A stretch of 64,000 nt of DNA from Prevotellaceae bacterium (GCA_028726625.1 JAQYPT010000090.1:1-64000); one strand, 5' to 3'; positions 48,805-58,716 are shown, counted from the first letter of the stretch. Made by a program: numbers and translations. Notes: generated by a model not told the origin, from the letters alone.

Positions 48805-50088
48805 ATGGTTAAGAAGAAACTAATTCGTGTAACCACGGCCGACATCAGCCTGAACTCGCTGCTAAGGGGACAGCTCAACTATCTCAATCAATATTATGAG
48901 GTGGTGGGGGTAGCCAAAGACACAGGCGTGCTTAACGAGGTGGCCGCGCGAGAGGGCATACGGGTGATTGATGCTCCTCTGGAACGACCTATCAGCATAG
49001 GCAAGGATATCAAGGCCTTGTGGTTTTTGTGGCGACTTTTTAGACGCGAAAAGCCGTGGTGCGTACATGCCAACACGCCCAAGGGGTCACTGTTGGCCAT
49101 GGTGGCTGCATGGGCCGCACGCGTGCCGAACCGTATATATCTTGTGACGGGTCTGCGCTACCAAGCCACGACCGGCATGCTGCGCGCCATTTTGAAGATG
49201 ATGGAACGCGTGACATGCTGCTGCGCAAACCATGTCATACCCGAGGGCGAGGGCGTGAAACGAGCGTTGAGAGAGGACAGAATCACGGGGAAGCAACTGC
49301 AAGTGGTACATCATGGCAACATCAATGGGAAGGATACCTCGTATCTGTCACGCGAGGCCACAAGCGAGTTGTTGCGAGCGGAGAACGAGGAGACGCGGTT
49401 GATGGAAGATGCCACGCCCTTTGACGGGCGCAAGTATATGCGCCAAAAGTTGGGATATGCAGACCATGATTTTGTTTTTATCCTTATAGCTCGTATGGTG
49501 AGAGACAAGGGCATTAACGAGTTGGCGGAGGTGATGAGGCGATTGGTGGGGCATTCCGCTGACCTGTCGCGGCAACCTAAGCTCCTGATTGTGGGAGAAA
49601 AGGAGGTGCAGAGCGGTGGCAATATTACTATGGAGGCGCAACGTTTTTTGAACGACTCCGCTGCTGTGTTCTATGCAGGACTTCAAAAAGACGTGCGTCC
49701 GTACCTGATAGCGGCCGACGCATTGGTGTTTCCGAGTTACAGAGAGGGTTTCCCCAATGTGCCCATGGAGGCAGGAGCGATGGAGTTACCTTGCATCGTC
49801 ACCAACATCAATGGCTGCAACGAAATCGTCATAGATGGTGAGAACGGTGTCATCATCCCAGCGCCGCTCGATAGCCACGGCCATCTCATACAGTTTGCTT
49901 CGGACGACCCGCAAGCAGACGGTTTCTCCTCGCCCATGGCCAAGGCCCTCTACCAGTCGATGTGCGATTTGATCAACAACGCCGACAACACCAACAGGAT
50001 GGCCGCCAACAGCAGGAGGTTAATCCAAGAACGCTATGAGCAGCGTGATGTATGGGAGGCGCTTAGACAAGTGTATGCTGAGCTGTGA
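48805..50088 (+). CDS. Glycosyltransferase family 4
   Basis: VHANTPKGSLLAMVAAW...VFPSYREGFPNVPMEAGAMELPCIVTNINGCNEIV. Confidence 0.94.
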   Translation: MVKKKLIRVTTADISLNSLLRGQLNYLNQYYEVVGVAKDTGVLNEVAAREGIRVIDAPLERPISIGKDIKALWFLWRLFRREKPWCVHANTPKGSLLAMVAAWAARVPNRIYLVTGLRYQATTGMLRAILKMMERVTCCCANHVIPEGEGVKRALREDRITGKQLQVVHHGNINGKDTSYLSREATSELLRAENEETRLMEDATPFDGRKYMRQKLGYADHDFVFILIARMVRDKGINELAEVMRRLVGHSADLSRQPKLLIVGEKEVQSGGNITMEAQRFLNDSAAVFYAGLQKDVRPYLIAADALVFPSYREGFPNVPMEAGAMELPCIVTNINGCNEIVIDGENGVIIPAPLDSHGHLIQFASDDPQADGFSSPMAKALYQSMCDLINNADNTNRMAANSRRLIQERYEQRDVWEALRQVYAEL

Positions 50089-50097
50089 TTAAGAAAA

Positions 50098-50178
50098 TCC
50101 CTGTGCGAGGGACGAAACTATATAAAACAGTCCCTCATACAGGGATTGTTTTTGCGAAAATGGTCACTGTATGAGGGA
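50098..50178. promoter_or_regulatory. Three TCCCT-N5-AGGGA-type quasi-palindromes upstream of the ATPase gene; the third overlaps the expected -33 region
   Basis: tccctgtgcgaggga (50098-50112), tccctcatacaggga (50131-50145), tcactgtatgaggga (50164-50178); TAACTTTG at 50186-50193. Confidence 0.65.
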
Positions 50179-50215
50179 TTTTTGCTAACTTTGTGGGCAA
50201 TCAAAACATCAAACA

Positions 50216-51391
50216 ATGATAGACACCATATTATATCAATACATGGAAGAGATGCTTCGGCATACCACCGAGAAGCATTTCAGGTATATCTATGACAAGA
50301 TAGACTGGCGCGCTCGTCTTATAGCCATAACGGGGCCAAGGGGAGTGGGCAAATCTACGATGTTGTTGCAGCATATCAAGAAGCATCGGGAAGACCAACA
50401 CAATCTCTATGTTTCAGCTGATAATCTTTATTTTGCCAATCATCGAATCGTTGAGCTTGCTGATGAGTTTGTAAAAGAAGGTGGAACGCACCTTTATATC
50501 GACGAGATACATAAGTATAGTGGTTGGAGCAGGGAAATTAAGCAAACATACGACGTGCATCCAGCCCTGCACATTGTGTTTACCGGTTCGTCGGTACTTG
50601 ACATCCAGAAAGGTCAGAGCGATTTGAGCAGGAGGGCCGTCGCCTATCATTTGCAAGGGCTGTCTTTCAGGGAGTACCTTCTGTTGTTTCATGACATCCA
50701 CTCGAAAAGTTTCTCTTTGGAAGAAATTTTATCCCATAAAGTTTTTATTGATGAGCTGCCGCACCCACTGCCTCTTTTTAGGGAGTATCTTGCGGCAGGT
50801 TACTACCCATTCTCGTTGGAACCGGGATTTAATCAGCGCATAGACCAAGTGGTGGGACAAACCATAGAGGTGGATGTGGCTCAATACGCTAACTTGCAAC
50901 CCTCGACAGCACGCAAACTTAAACAAATGTTAACCATTGTGGCAGGGTTGGCTCCTTATAAACCCAATTTTGAACATTTGGCCAAGGAGGTAAGTGTGAG
51001 CAAGAATAATGTGCCCGATTATCTCACTCTTCTTGAACGAGCTGGTATGGTGGGACTGTTGCGTGACAATACGGCCGGAATGAGGGCGTTGGGTAAAATA
51101 GAAAAGGTGTACGTGGACAACCCCAATCTGATGACTACACTTCAGGCTGGCAAACCGAACATAGGCAATTTGCGTGAAACATTTTTTTACAACCAGATGA
51201 GAGTAAACCATCAAGTGTTGGCATCCAAGGAGTCGGACTTTTTCGTGTCTCCATACACTTTCGAGATTGGCGGTAGGAAGAAGGGACGCAAGCAGATAGA
51301 AACGGTAGCGGAGGGGCGTATCGTAAAAGACGATATCGAGACAGGACATGGCATCGTGATACCGCTGTGGTATTTTGGTATGAACTATTAA
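50216..51391 (+). CDS. AAA_14/DUF4143-type ATP-binding protein
   Basis: IAITGPRGVGKSTMLLQHI...THLYIDEIHKYSGWSREIKQTYD...VFTGSSVLDI. Confidence 0.92.
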   Translation: MIDTILYQYMEEMLRHTTEKHFRYIYDKIDWRARLIAITGPRGVGKSTMLLQHIKKHREDQHNLYVSADNLYFANHRIVELADEFVKEGGTHLYIDEIHKYSGWSREIKQTYDVHPALHIVFTGSSVLDIQKGQSDLSRRAVAYHLQGLSFREYLLLFHDIHSKSFSLEEILSHKVFIDELPHPLPLFREYLAAGYYPFSLEPGFNQRIDQVVGQTIEVDVAQYANLQPSTARKLKQMLTIVAGLAPYKPNFEHLAKEVSVSKNNVPDYLTLLERAGMVGLLRDNTAGMRALGKIEKVYVDNPNLMTTLQAGKPNIGNLRETFFYNQMRVNHQVLASKESDFFVSPYTFEIGGRKKGRKQIETVAEGRIVKDDIETGHGIVIPLWYFGMNY

Positions 51392-51405
51392 TCGAATTTT
51401 TCTTC

Positions 51406-52011
51406 ATGTTATACAGAGTTGCTCATCTATTAAGAGACAAATTTCCATGGCTGTGGGATATGATGGGTCTCGTGTTGTCATGGCTGTTTGGGATAAGATA
51501 TGGTAGAAAGTTAAATCAAATCCCTCTGCTGCTGGAAAAATACTCCAATCAGAATACTTTTACCATCCATGTTTTGCATGAAAAGGACGTTCCCGCGTTG
51601 GCAAGGATGTTCAGTGAGCAACCCGAAGAGGCCTTTGAATATTTCAAACCGCATGAATTTACGGAGGAAGCACTAACGAAGTTGGCCAGGGACAAGAGTT
51701 TTCTTGCGTATATTGTCAAGAACGGTGATGCAGTGGTCGGCTATTTCTTTCAGCGTAGTTTCTTTTGGGGGAAGGCGTTTCGCGGATACATAACAGACTA
51801 CCGATGGCGACGCCAAGGCATTAATAAATTGATGAATGAATGTGCGACGGAGATTTCCGAATTCCTTGGACTGCAAGTATTTGGGACGATAGCACCCGAA
51901 AACATCGCTTCGCTCAAATCGGCGGAGACGGCGAATGAGGTGAAAATTATTAAGACGCTTGATAACGGGGATTATTTTGTACAGTACTGTAGGCGAGACT
52001 ACAAAGGATGA
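51406..52011 (+). CDS. GNAT-like N-acetyltransferase (start likely ATG at 51406)
   Basis: FTIHVLHEKDVPALARMFSEQ...GDAVVGYFFQRSFFWGKAFRGYITDYRWRRQGINKLMNE. Confidence 0.75.
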   Translation: MLYRVAHLLRDKFPWLWDMMGLVLSWLFGIRYGRKLNQIPLLLEKYSNQNTFTIHVLHEKDVPALARMFSEQPEEAFEYFKPHEFTEEALTKLARDKSFLAYIVKNGDAVVGYFFQRSFFWGKAFRGYITDYRWRRQGINKLMNECATEISEFLGLQVFGTIAPENIASLKSAETANEVKIIKTLDNGDYFVQYCRRDYKG

Positions 52012-52018
52012 GATTGCT

Positions 52019-52135
52019 TAACTACGAATTTCTCGAATTAAACAAATGATGAGAATTGTTAACTACGAATTTCACGGATTAAACAAATGATGAGAATTGT
52101 TAACTACGAATTTCACGGATTAAACGAATTATTAG
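52019..52135. repeat. 41-bp tandem repeats (taactacgaatttcacggattaaacaaatgatgagaattgt), left flank of GxxExxY gene
   Basis: actacgaatt at 52021, 52062, 52103; two related units with tataggttgac at 52143 and 52180. Confidence 0.9.
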
Positions 52136-52236
52136 TTTGGGCTATAGGTTGACGGATTTCACGAATTAGTATGCTTTGATATAGGTTGACACATTTCGCA
52201 AATTAGTATTAGGGGATTTATTATTAGAGGTTTTAT

Positions 52237-52617
52237 ATGGAAATTGATAAGTTGATTTATGGTAAGGAATCGTATAGAATAATTGGACCCTGTATGGCTG
52301 TGCATCGCGAGTTAGGATTTGGAATGAGAGAAGTGGTTTATGGAGATGCGTTGGAGGAAGAATTCAAATTGCAAGGAATACCCTTTGAACGAGAACACAG
52401 CATGATGGCTGTTTATAAGGGAATAGAACTCAAACATTCTTTTGTTTGCGACTTTATTTGTTACGGTCATATCCTTCTTGAGTTAAAGGCTGAACGAGAA
52501 CTGAATGATATCAATCGTTCCTAGGTAATCAACTATCTGAAAATATCAAAACAACCTCTGGGTCTCTTGATTAATTTTGGCGAGCCTTCATTAAAGTACG
52601 AACGCTACTTATTATAG
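52237..52617 (+). pseudogene. GxxExxY family (PD-(D/E)XK-like) protein interrupted by one in-frame TAG at 52522-52524
   Basis: GFGMREVVY = GxxExxY; CDFICYGHILLELKAE; after TAG the same frame continues VINYLKISKQPLGLLINFGEPSLKYERYLL to a stop at 52617. Confidence 0.88.
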
Positions 52618-52651
52618 CAACATATCTTATTATAGTAGTTCAGAACATTAA

Positions 52652-52754
52652 TCTGTTCAATTCGTAGGTATCTAGCATAATAATTTGAGCAATTCGTGTA
52701 ATTCGTAGTTATTTTCTACCATAATCATTCGTGTCATTTGTGCAATTCGTAGTT
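52652..52754. repeat. Inverted copies of the ACGAATT-type repeat, right flank of GxxExxY gene
   Basis: gttcaattcgtaggta, gagcaattcgtgtaattcgtagtt, gtgcaattcgtagttt = reverse complement of the left-flank motif. Confidence 0.85.
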
Positions 52755-52758
52755 TTAT

Positions 52759-53373
52759 ATGCAATTAAAGTATATATTTGATAAATTCATGTCGCTGTTA
52801 GGTTTAATCGTTCTAAGTCCTGTTTTATTGGTTGTGGCGTGTCTAATCCGCTGGAAAATGCCGGGTGGGTCAGTAATATTCAAGCAGAAGAGAGTAGGAC
52901 AGCATGGTCGGCTGTTCACAGTTTACAAGTTCAGATCGATGACCATTGCCGGCGAAGGCAAAACCTCTATTGCGGCTGCAGAAGAGAGTAGGATTACGCC
53001 TTTGGGAGAAAAACTGAGAAGATATAAATTTGATGAGCTGCCTGAACTCTGGAATGTGCTAAAGGGGGATATGAGCTTTGTCGGACCGCGCCCTGATGTA
53101 CCTGGTTATGCTGACAAATTGAAAGGTGAAGATAGAAACATCCTAAAACTGAAACCTGGCATAACTGGACCTGCAAGTTTGAAATATCGCAATGAGGAAG
53201 AATTATTATCGAATGTTTCCGATCCTATCGCCTACAATAATGATGTGATTTATCCCGATAAAATAAAGCTCAACCTGTATTACTATTATCATTATTCTTT
53301 TGTAAAAGACTTACAGATGATATTCTGTACTGTCGTTGGCAAGAAAATGTGGTATAATGGAGAGATGATTTAG
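52759..53373 (+). CDS. Undecaprenyl-phosphate sugar phosphotransferase (initiating sugar transferase)
   Basis: FDKFMSLLGLIVLSPVLLVVACLIRWKMPGGSVIFKQKRVGQHGRLFTVYKFRSM...DELPELWNVLKGDMSFVGPRPD. Confidence 0.96.
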   Translation: MQLKYIFDKFMSLLGLIVLSPVLLVVACLIRWKMPGGSVIFKQKRVGQHGRLFTVYKFRSMTIAGEGKTSIAAAEESRITPLGEKLRRYKFDELPELWNVLKGDMSFVGPRPDVPGYADKLKGEDRNILKLKPGITGPASLKYRNEEELLSNVSDPIAYNNDVIYPDKIKLNLYYYYHYSFVKDLQMIFCTVVGKKMWYNGEMI

Positions 53374-54152
53374 GATTTCATCATCTACATTTAATTCTTT
53401 CTTTTGTCTTAAAAATTGACAATAAAGCAGGGTGTCGCAAAGAGGTGAAATAGGAAATTTTAATAGGCAAGGAGTTGGTATTACTGGATTTGTTTGGCAC
53501 GAAAAATCATTTTATCAGGTAAAACTTGGGAAATAATGCTGCTATTTGGTGCGTTTTGTGGTGCAATAAACATGGGTTAAGGCTATTAAAGCATGCAGAT
53601 TGCGTGACTAAAGCAATGAGTTAATGGTCGAAATGGTGGGAAAACAGCATCCGTCATCGGCGCTTTCTTCATAATGCGTTGTGTAACAATTCGTTATAAA
53701 ACTTGCTCATGATTCGCGTATTTGCAAGCAGGGGTTAGTTTGTTTGTAAAGACGTGAATTATAAAGCTGTTGTTGTAAAAGATTTTAACCCAAGCTGGCT
53801 ATTGGCGAAAACAACCATTTGATTTCGTTTCGACAACGAATGTAAACGCAATGGAACAAATGAACTGAGCAATACAATGAACGCAAGCGTACTGCGAATG
53901 ACATGAATTCGGTTGGATCGGTTGTTGAACAATGTCGCCCTTCAATGATAGTGCCGCGTGTGGTGGCTTGTTGTTGAAAAATCAAATGATTATTTTCAGA
54001 TTCATTCAATTTATTATTGTATTTTTGCAATGATAAAATAGAAAACGCTACTAGATGGAACTACGGGATATTGTGATATTTAAGAATTATAACAGCTAAT
54101 GACTTGTATGATAGCTGTTGTTGTGTCACATTATAAAAATTGAAAGAGATAT

Positions 54153-55523
54153 ATGAATAAGAGAATTTATTTGTGTCTTGCCCACATGAGTGGCAATGAA
54201 ATGAAATATATCCAAGAGGCTTTTGATACCAATTGGGTGGTGCCGTTGGGACCAAACGTGAATGCGTTTGAAGAGGAGTTGAAGTGGTTCATAGCCTCCC
54301 CCGAACCCTCCAGTGGGAGAGGAGAGAATGACCGAGACAAACAACGGAGGGAACATTACCCGCAAAGCATAAAGCCACACGAGAACAACCCAGAGAGGTT
54401 GTGGCAGGAGGGTGACGAACGATTGAAGGACAAGCAGGTGGTAGCCTTGGCTTCGGGTACGTCGGCCGTTCATTTGGCTCTCGTTGCATTAGGCGTTAAA
54501 GCCGGAGATGAAGTGATATGTCAGAGCTTTACTTTCTGTGCCAGCTCGCATCCGGTTACTTATCAGGGAGCGACACCTGTGTTTGTGGATTCGGAAAACG
54601 ATTCATGGAACATGGATCCACAACTTTTGGAGGAAGCGATTAAAGACAGGATAGAAAAGACGGGACGAAAGCCGAAAGCCATCATCGTGGTTTACCTATA
54701 TGGCATGCCTGCCAAGATACAAGAGATCCTGGCCGTTGCTCAAAAATACAACATTCCTTTGATAGAGGATGCGGCAGAAGGATTGGGGTCGCGTTATAAG
54801 GGGCAGGTTGTTGGAACCTTTGGACGGTTTGGCGTGTTGAGTTTCAATGGCAACAAGATGATCACTACCTCGGGAGGGGGTGCGTTGATATGTCCCGATG
54901 AGGAAACTAAAAACAGAGTGATGTTTTTTGCCACACAGGCTCGTGAAGCGTTTCCATACTACGAACATGAGGAAATTGGATACAACTATCGCCTTAGCAA
55001 TATTTGTGCGGGTATTGGGCGTGGACAACTTACCGTGCTTGACGAACATATAGCGCATCACAGGCATCTTGCCGACTTGTACGAAGAGGCATTTAAGGAT
55101 GTAGATGGCATTACGTTTCATGCAAATCCATCTACCGATTTTGAATCGAATTATTGGCTCAACACCATTACATTGAACCCCGAATTACAGGTGAAGGGTC
55201 AGGAGCATGCGTATGAACAGGCAGTTAAAGGAGCTGTAGGCGGTGCTGCAGGTGTGGTACATGCTACTGGGAAGGCCCATACCGCTTGTGAACCCAATGC
55301 GAATGTAGAAGCCATGCGCGTGGCGTTGGACAAAAAGGGCATAGAAAGCCGACCGCTATGGAAGCCCATGCACTTGCAGCCTGTCTATAAAAACTGCCCC
55401 GCTTATACCAATGGTGTGAGTGAACAATTATTTAAGATAGGAATGTGCTTACCGTCAGGACCGTATGTGTCAGAGAATGACGCACGTTATATCGTTCAAT
55501 CTATTATAGACCAAATAAAATAG
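54153..55523 (+). CDS. DegT/DnrJ/EryC1/StrS aminotransferase (PglE-like) with extra in-frame N-terminal segment
   Basis: NTNWVVPLGPNVNAFEEEL-like start, VVALASGTSAVHLAL, IEDAAEGLGSRYKG, SFNGNKMITTSGGGAL; about 47 extra residues after KWFI. Confidence 0.93.
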   Translation: MNKRIYLCLAHMSGNEMKYIQEAFDTNWVVPLGPNVNAFEEELKWFIASPEPSSGRGENDRDKQRREHYPQSIKPHENNPERLWQEGDERLKDKQVVALASGTSAVHLALVALGVKAGDEVICQSFTFCASSHPVTYQGATPVFVDSENDSWNMDPQLLEEAIKDRIEKTGRKPKAIIVVYLYGMPAKIQEILAVAQKYNIPLIEDAAEGLGSRYKGQVVGTFGRFGVLSFNGNKMITTSGGGALICPDEETKNRVMFFATQAREAFPYYEHEEIGYNYRLSNICAGIGRGQLTVLDEHIAHHRHLADLYEEAFKDVDGITFHANPSTDFESNYWLNTITLNPELQVKGQEHAYEQAVKGAVGGAAGVVHATGKAHTACEPNANVEAMRVALDKKGIESRPLWKPMHLQPVYKNCPAYTNGVSEQLFKIGMCLPSGPYVSENDARYIVQSIIDQIK

Positions 55524-55597
55524 TGGTTTTTAATTTTTAGTGATTCACAAATCTTTATGGGCTTTGTAGAGTCATTATCCAAAAACAACAACATCGT

Positions 55598-57523
55598 ATG
55601 AATTGGTTTAATAAGCTGGTAAATTGGTACTTTAAAAGAGATTCTTTACCGTATTGGTGTGTAATTTTAATAGATTGTATAATATGCTATCTATCAGGTT
55701 TATTTGTTTTTTGGCTATTCTTTAGAGGAGCAGCCACTTTAGGCAATATAAAACCTATTACGTACACTCTTATATTATACCTCTTTTTTAATATCATTTC
55801 GTTCCGAATATTCCATACCTATGCGGGCATTATACGTTATTCGTCTTTTGTAGACTTGCAACGTGTGGCGCTTGCCATGGGTTTGGCTTTCTTTTTTGTT
55901 TTTCTTATTCATTATCCTATCTTATTTTGGGAGGATAATCGTTGGTTAGTTCCACTCCACACAAGACATATTATATCTATCTACTTGGTTTCCACAATTT
56001 TGATGTGGACATTTAGAATCGTTGTGAAAATGATTTATGATACAATGTTTGAAAACGAGAAGGCGCAGCGAACGTTTATCTATGGAGTGAAAGAAGGGGG
56101 AATAGGATTGGCAAAGCATATCAACAGCCAAAAACCACAGCACTTCAGATTAATGGGATTTATTGCTAATGAAGGCGATCCTACTCCTGGCTATTTGATG
56201 GGGAAAAAAGTTTATCGTGTTGATCAAAAATTATCTGAAGATATTCGAATAAAGAAAATTAGAAATGTTTTGGTTTCGCCTTTACGTAATAAAGAGTTTA
56301 GAGATGATGTCCAGTTACAAGATCTTTTGATTAATGCTGGTGTGAAACTTTATATGACTATAGGTTTGCAGGAGTGGGATAGTCAAAGTGCCACTAATGT
56401 GGTAAAATCTCTAAAAGAAATAAGTATTGAAGATTTGCTACCCAGAGATCAGATTGAGATTGACATGAAGAGCGTTGAGAGCTTGTTAAGTGGGAAAATA
56501 ATACTTATTACAGGGTCGGCAGGTAGTATTGGTTCGGAAATGGTTAAACAAATCGGTAAGTTTAACCCCGCACAGATGATCTTGATAGACCAAGCAGAAA
56601 CACCACAACATGACATTCGTTTATTGATGGAAAAAGATTTTCCTACCGTTAGCACCGAGACGATAGTTGCATCTATAGAAAACTACGAACGAATGGATAA
56701 GCTTTTTGCTACTTATCAGCCCGACTATGTTTTCCATGCTGCCGCTTACAAGCATGTGCCAATGATGGAGGATAATCCAAGTGAGAGCATTCAGAATAAT
56801 ATTTGGGGCACAAAGGTTATTGCTGATTTGAGTGTCAAATATGGTGTGAAGAAGTTTGTCATGATTTCTACCGATAAAGCTGTTAATCCTACCAATGTCA
56901 TGGGATGCTCCAAACGTATCTGCGAGATCTATGTACAAAGTTTGGACAAGGCTGAAAAGGAGGGAAAGGTAAAGGGGAACACACAATTTGTGACAACTCG
57001 TTTTGGTAATGTCCTGGGATCAAATGGTTCAGTCATTCCTTTGTTCCAAAAGCAAATCAAAGCTGGGGGACCTGTCACTGTTACAGATCCCAATATTATT
57101 AGATACTTTATGTTAATACAAGAGGCATGTAAGTTGGTGCTCGAGGCTGGTACTCAAGGAAATGGTGGCGAAATATTTGTGTTTGACATGGGTAGCCCAG
57201 TGAAGATAGCCGATCTTGCCAAGCGCATGATTAAATTATCAGGAGCCGAAAATGTTGGAATTAAATACACGGGACTTCGAGCTGGTGAGAAACTCTATGA
57301 AGAAGTATTGAACGATGAAGAAAGCACGTTACCATCGTTTAATCCTAAAATTCGTATTGCAAAGGTTCGCGAATATGATTATGACCAGATTGAACAAAGT
57401 ATTCAGCAGCTCTTGGAAATATCTAAAACGTACAATGATTTGGAGATAGTACGCAAAATGAAACAAATTGTACCTGAATTTAAGAGTAGAAATTCTGTTT
57501 ATGAACAGCTTGATAGCAGATGA
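55598..57523 (+). CDS. Nucleoside-diphosphate-sugar 4,6-dehydratase, membrane-anchored (CapD/WbpM/PglF family)
   Basis: N-terminal TM segments; ILITGSAGSIGSEMVKQI...VFHAAAYKHVPMMEDNPSE...STDKAVNPTNVMGCSKR. Confidence 0.96.
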   Translation: MNWFNKLVNWYFKRDSLPYWCVILIDCIICYLSGLFVFWLFFRGAATLGNIKPITYTLILYLFFNIISFRIFHTYAGIIRYSSFVDLQRVALAMGLAFFFVFLIHYPILFWEDNRWLVPLHTRHIISIYLVSTILMWTFRIVVKMIYDTMFENEKAQRTFIYGVKEGGIGLAKHINSQKPQHFRLMGFIANEGDPTPGYLMGKKVYRVDQKLSEDIRIKKIRNVLVSPLRNKEFRDDVQLQDLLINAGVKLYMTIGLQEWDSQSATNVVKSLKEISIEDLLPRDQIEIDMKSVESLLSGKIILITGSAGSIGSEMVKQIGKFNPAQMILIDQAETPQHDIRLLMEKDFPTVSTETIVASIENYERMDKLFATYQPDYVFHAAAYKHVPMMEDNPSESIQNNIWGTKVIADLSVKYGVKKFVMISTDKAVNPTNVMGCSKRICEIYVQSLDKAEKEGKVKGNTQFVTTRFGNVLGSNGSVIPLFQKQIKAGGPVTVTDPNIIRYFMLIQEACKLVLEAGTQGNGGEIFVFDMGSPVKIADLAKRMIKLSGAENVGIKYTGLRAGEKLYEEVLNDEESTLPSFNPKIRIAKVREYDYDQIEQSIQQLLEISKTYNDLEIVRKMKQIVPEFKSRNSVYEQLDSR

Positions 57524-57527
57524 TATA

Positions 57528-58649
57528 ATGATTAGTAATAATATTTCAAATTATCTCAGATTTTTACGATATTCTTTAGAGAAAAACTCAGAGAAGCCGA
57601 ACGATCTTCAGTCTATGGATTGGTATGGTTTATTTGAATTTTCTAAAAGGCAATGTATTATAGGCGTTATTTTTGATGGTGTATCACGTTTAGATGCAAA
57701 AACACCACATCCAGAAACAACTTTACTATACAAATGGCTTCAACAAGCAGAACAGTTAAAACGTACAAACTTAAAAATTAATGATGATGTTGTCAAACTA
57801 TATAATAGAGTATTAAAAGCAGGATTTCCAGGTTGCATTCTTAAAGGACAAGGAAATAACACAATGTATCCAAACCCTTGGGTTCGAACTCCAGGTGATA
57901 TTGATATCTGGCTACAAGGGAATGAAGGTGATATCTTAAATTATGCACGAAAGTTTGATTCGACAGCTATTGCTAATTATCACCATGTGCAATTAAGAAT
58001 GCCTGATATAAGTACTCCAGTCGAAATACATTTTACCCCTTCATTTTGCGGTAATTTATTCTATAATAAACGTATGCGTGAGTATTTTGATCAACATGCT
58101 GACGAACAATTTAAAAATAAAATTACTTTGCCAAACGAGATTGGCGAAATATCAATACCTACAGACTCATTTAACCGAATTTTTCAACTATCTCATACTA
58201 TGCATCATTTCTTCTTTGAGGGTATAGGTTTAAGGCAAATAATAGACTATTATTATCTACTTAAGCGTGATATAGATGACGTGGATAAAGAGGAAGAGGT
58301 AAAAACACTGAAATATCTTGGGATGTATAAATTTGCGAGAGCCATGATGTATGTCCAACATACAATCTTCGGACTAGATCGCAGATATATGTCAGTTGAG
58401 CCAAGTGAACGTTTGGGAAAAATCCTTTTAAAAGAAATACTATTTGCTGGTAATTTTGGATTTTATGACCATCGTTATAAGTTTAAAGGAAAAAGCAGGT
58501 TGGGACAGTTCCTTTTAGAAGTTTATCGTAATCTCCACTTCGCTTTTTATTTTCCTGCAGAAGCTTTATTTGGAAGACCAGTGTTTAGATTTTGGCACCA
58601 ATTCGAAAAGATGAGAATAGAAAATAGCGCTAAATCAAGAAAATATTAA
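57528..58649 (+). CDS. Nucleotidyltransferase-fold family protein (NTP_transf_5-like), capsule-associated
   Basis: FPGCILKGQGNNTMYPNPWVRTPGDIDIWLQG; start likely near 57528 rather than 57468. Confidence 0.85.
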   Translation: MISNNISNYLRFLRYSLEKNSEKPNDLQSMDWYGLFEFSKRQCIIGVIFDGVSRLDAKTPHPETTLLYKWLQQAEQLKRTNLKINDDVVKLYNRVLKAGFPGCILKGQGNNTMYPNPWVRTPGDIDIWLQGNEGDILNYARKFDSTAIANYHHVQLRMPDISTPVEIHFTPSFCGNLFYNKRMREYFDQHADEQFKNKITLPNEIGEISIPTDSFNRIFQLSHTMHHFFFEGIGLRQIIDYYYLLKRDIDDVDKEEEVKTLKYLGMYKFARAMMYVQHTIFGLDRRYMSVEPSERLGKILLKEILFAGNFGFYDHRYKFKGKSRLGQFLLEVYRNLHFAFYFPAEALFGRPVFRFWHQFEKMRIENSAKSRKY

Positions 58650-58716
58650 AAAAGAATTTATAACAGTTTTATACCAGATAAGTTTATAACAATATTTTTA
58701 ATATAACAGAAAAGTT

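Noticed and set aside
52019-52135. CRISPR interpretation of the 41-bp repeats
   Set aside because: Direct tandem repeats without unique spacers; better explained as GxxExxY-associated repeats.
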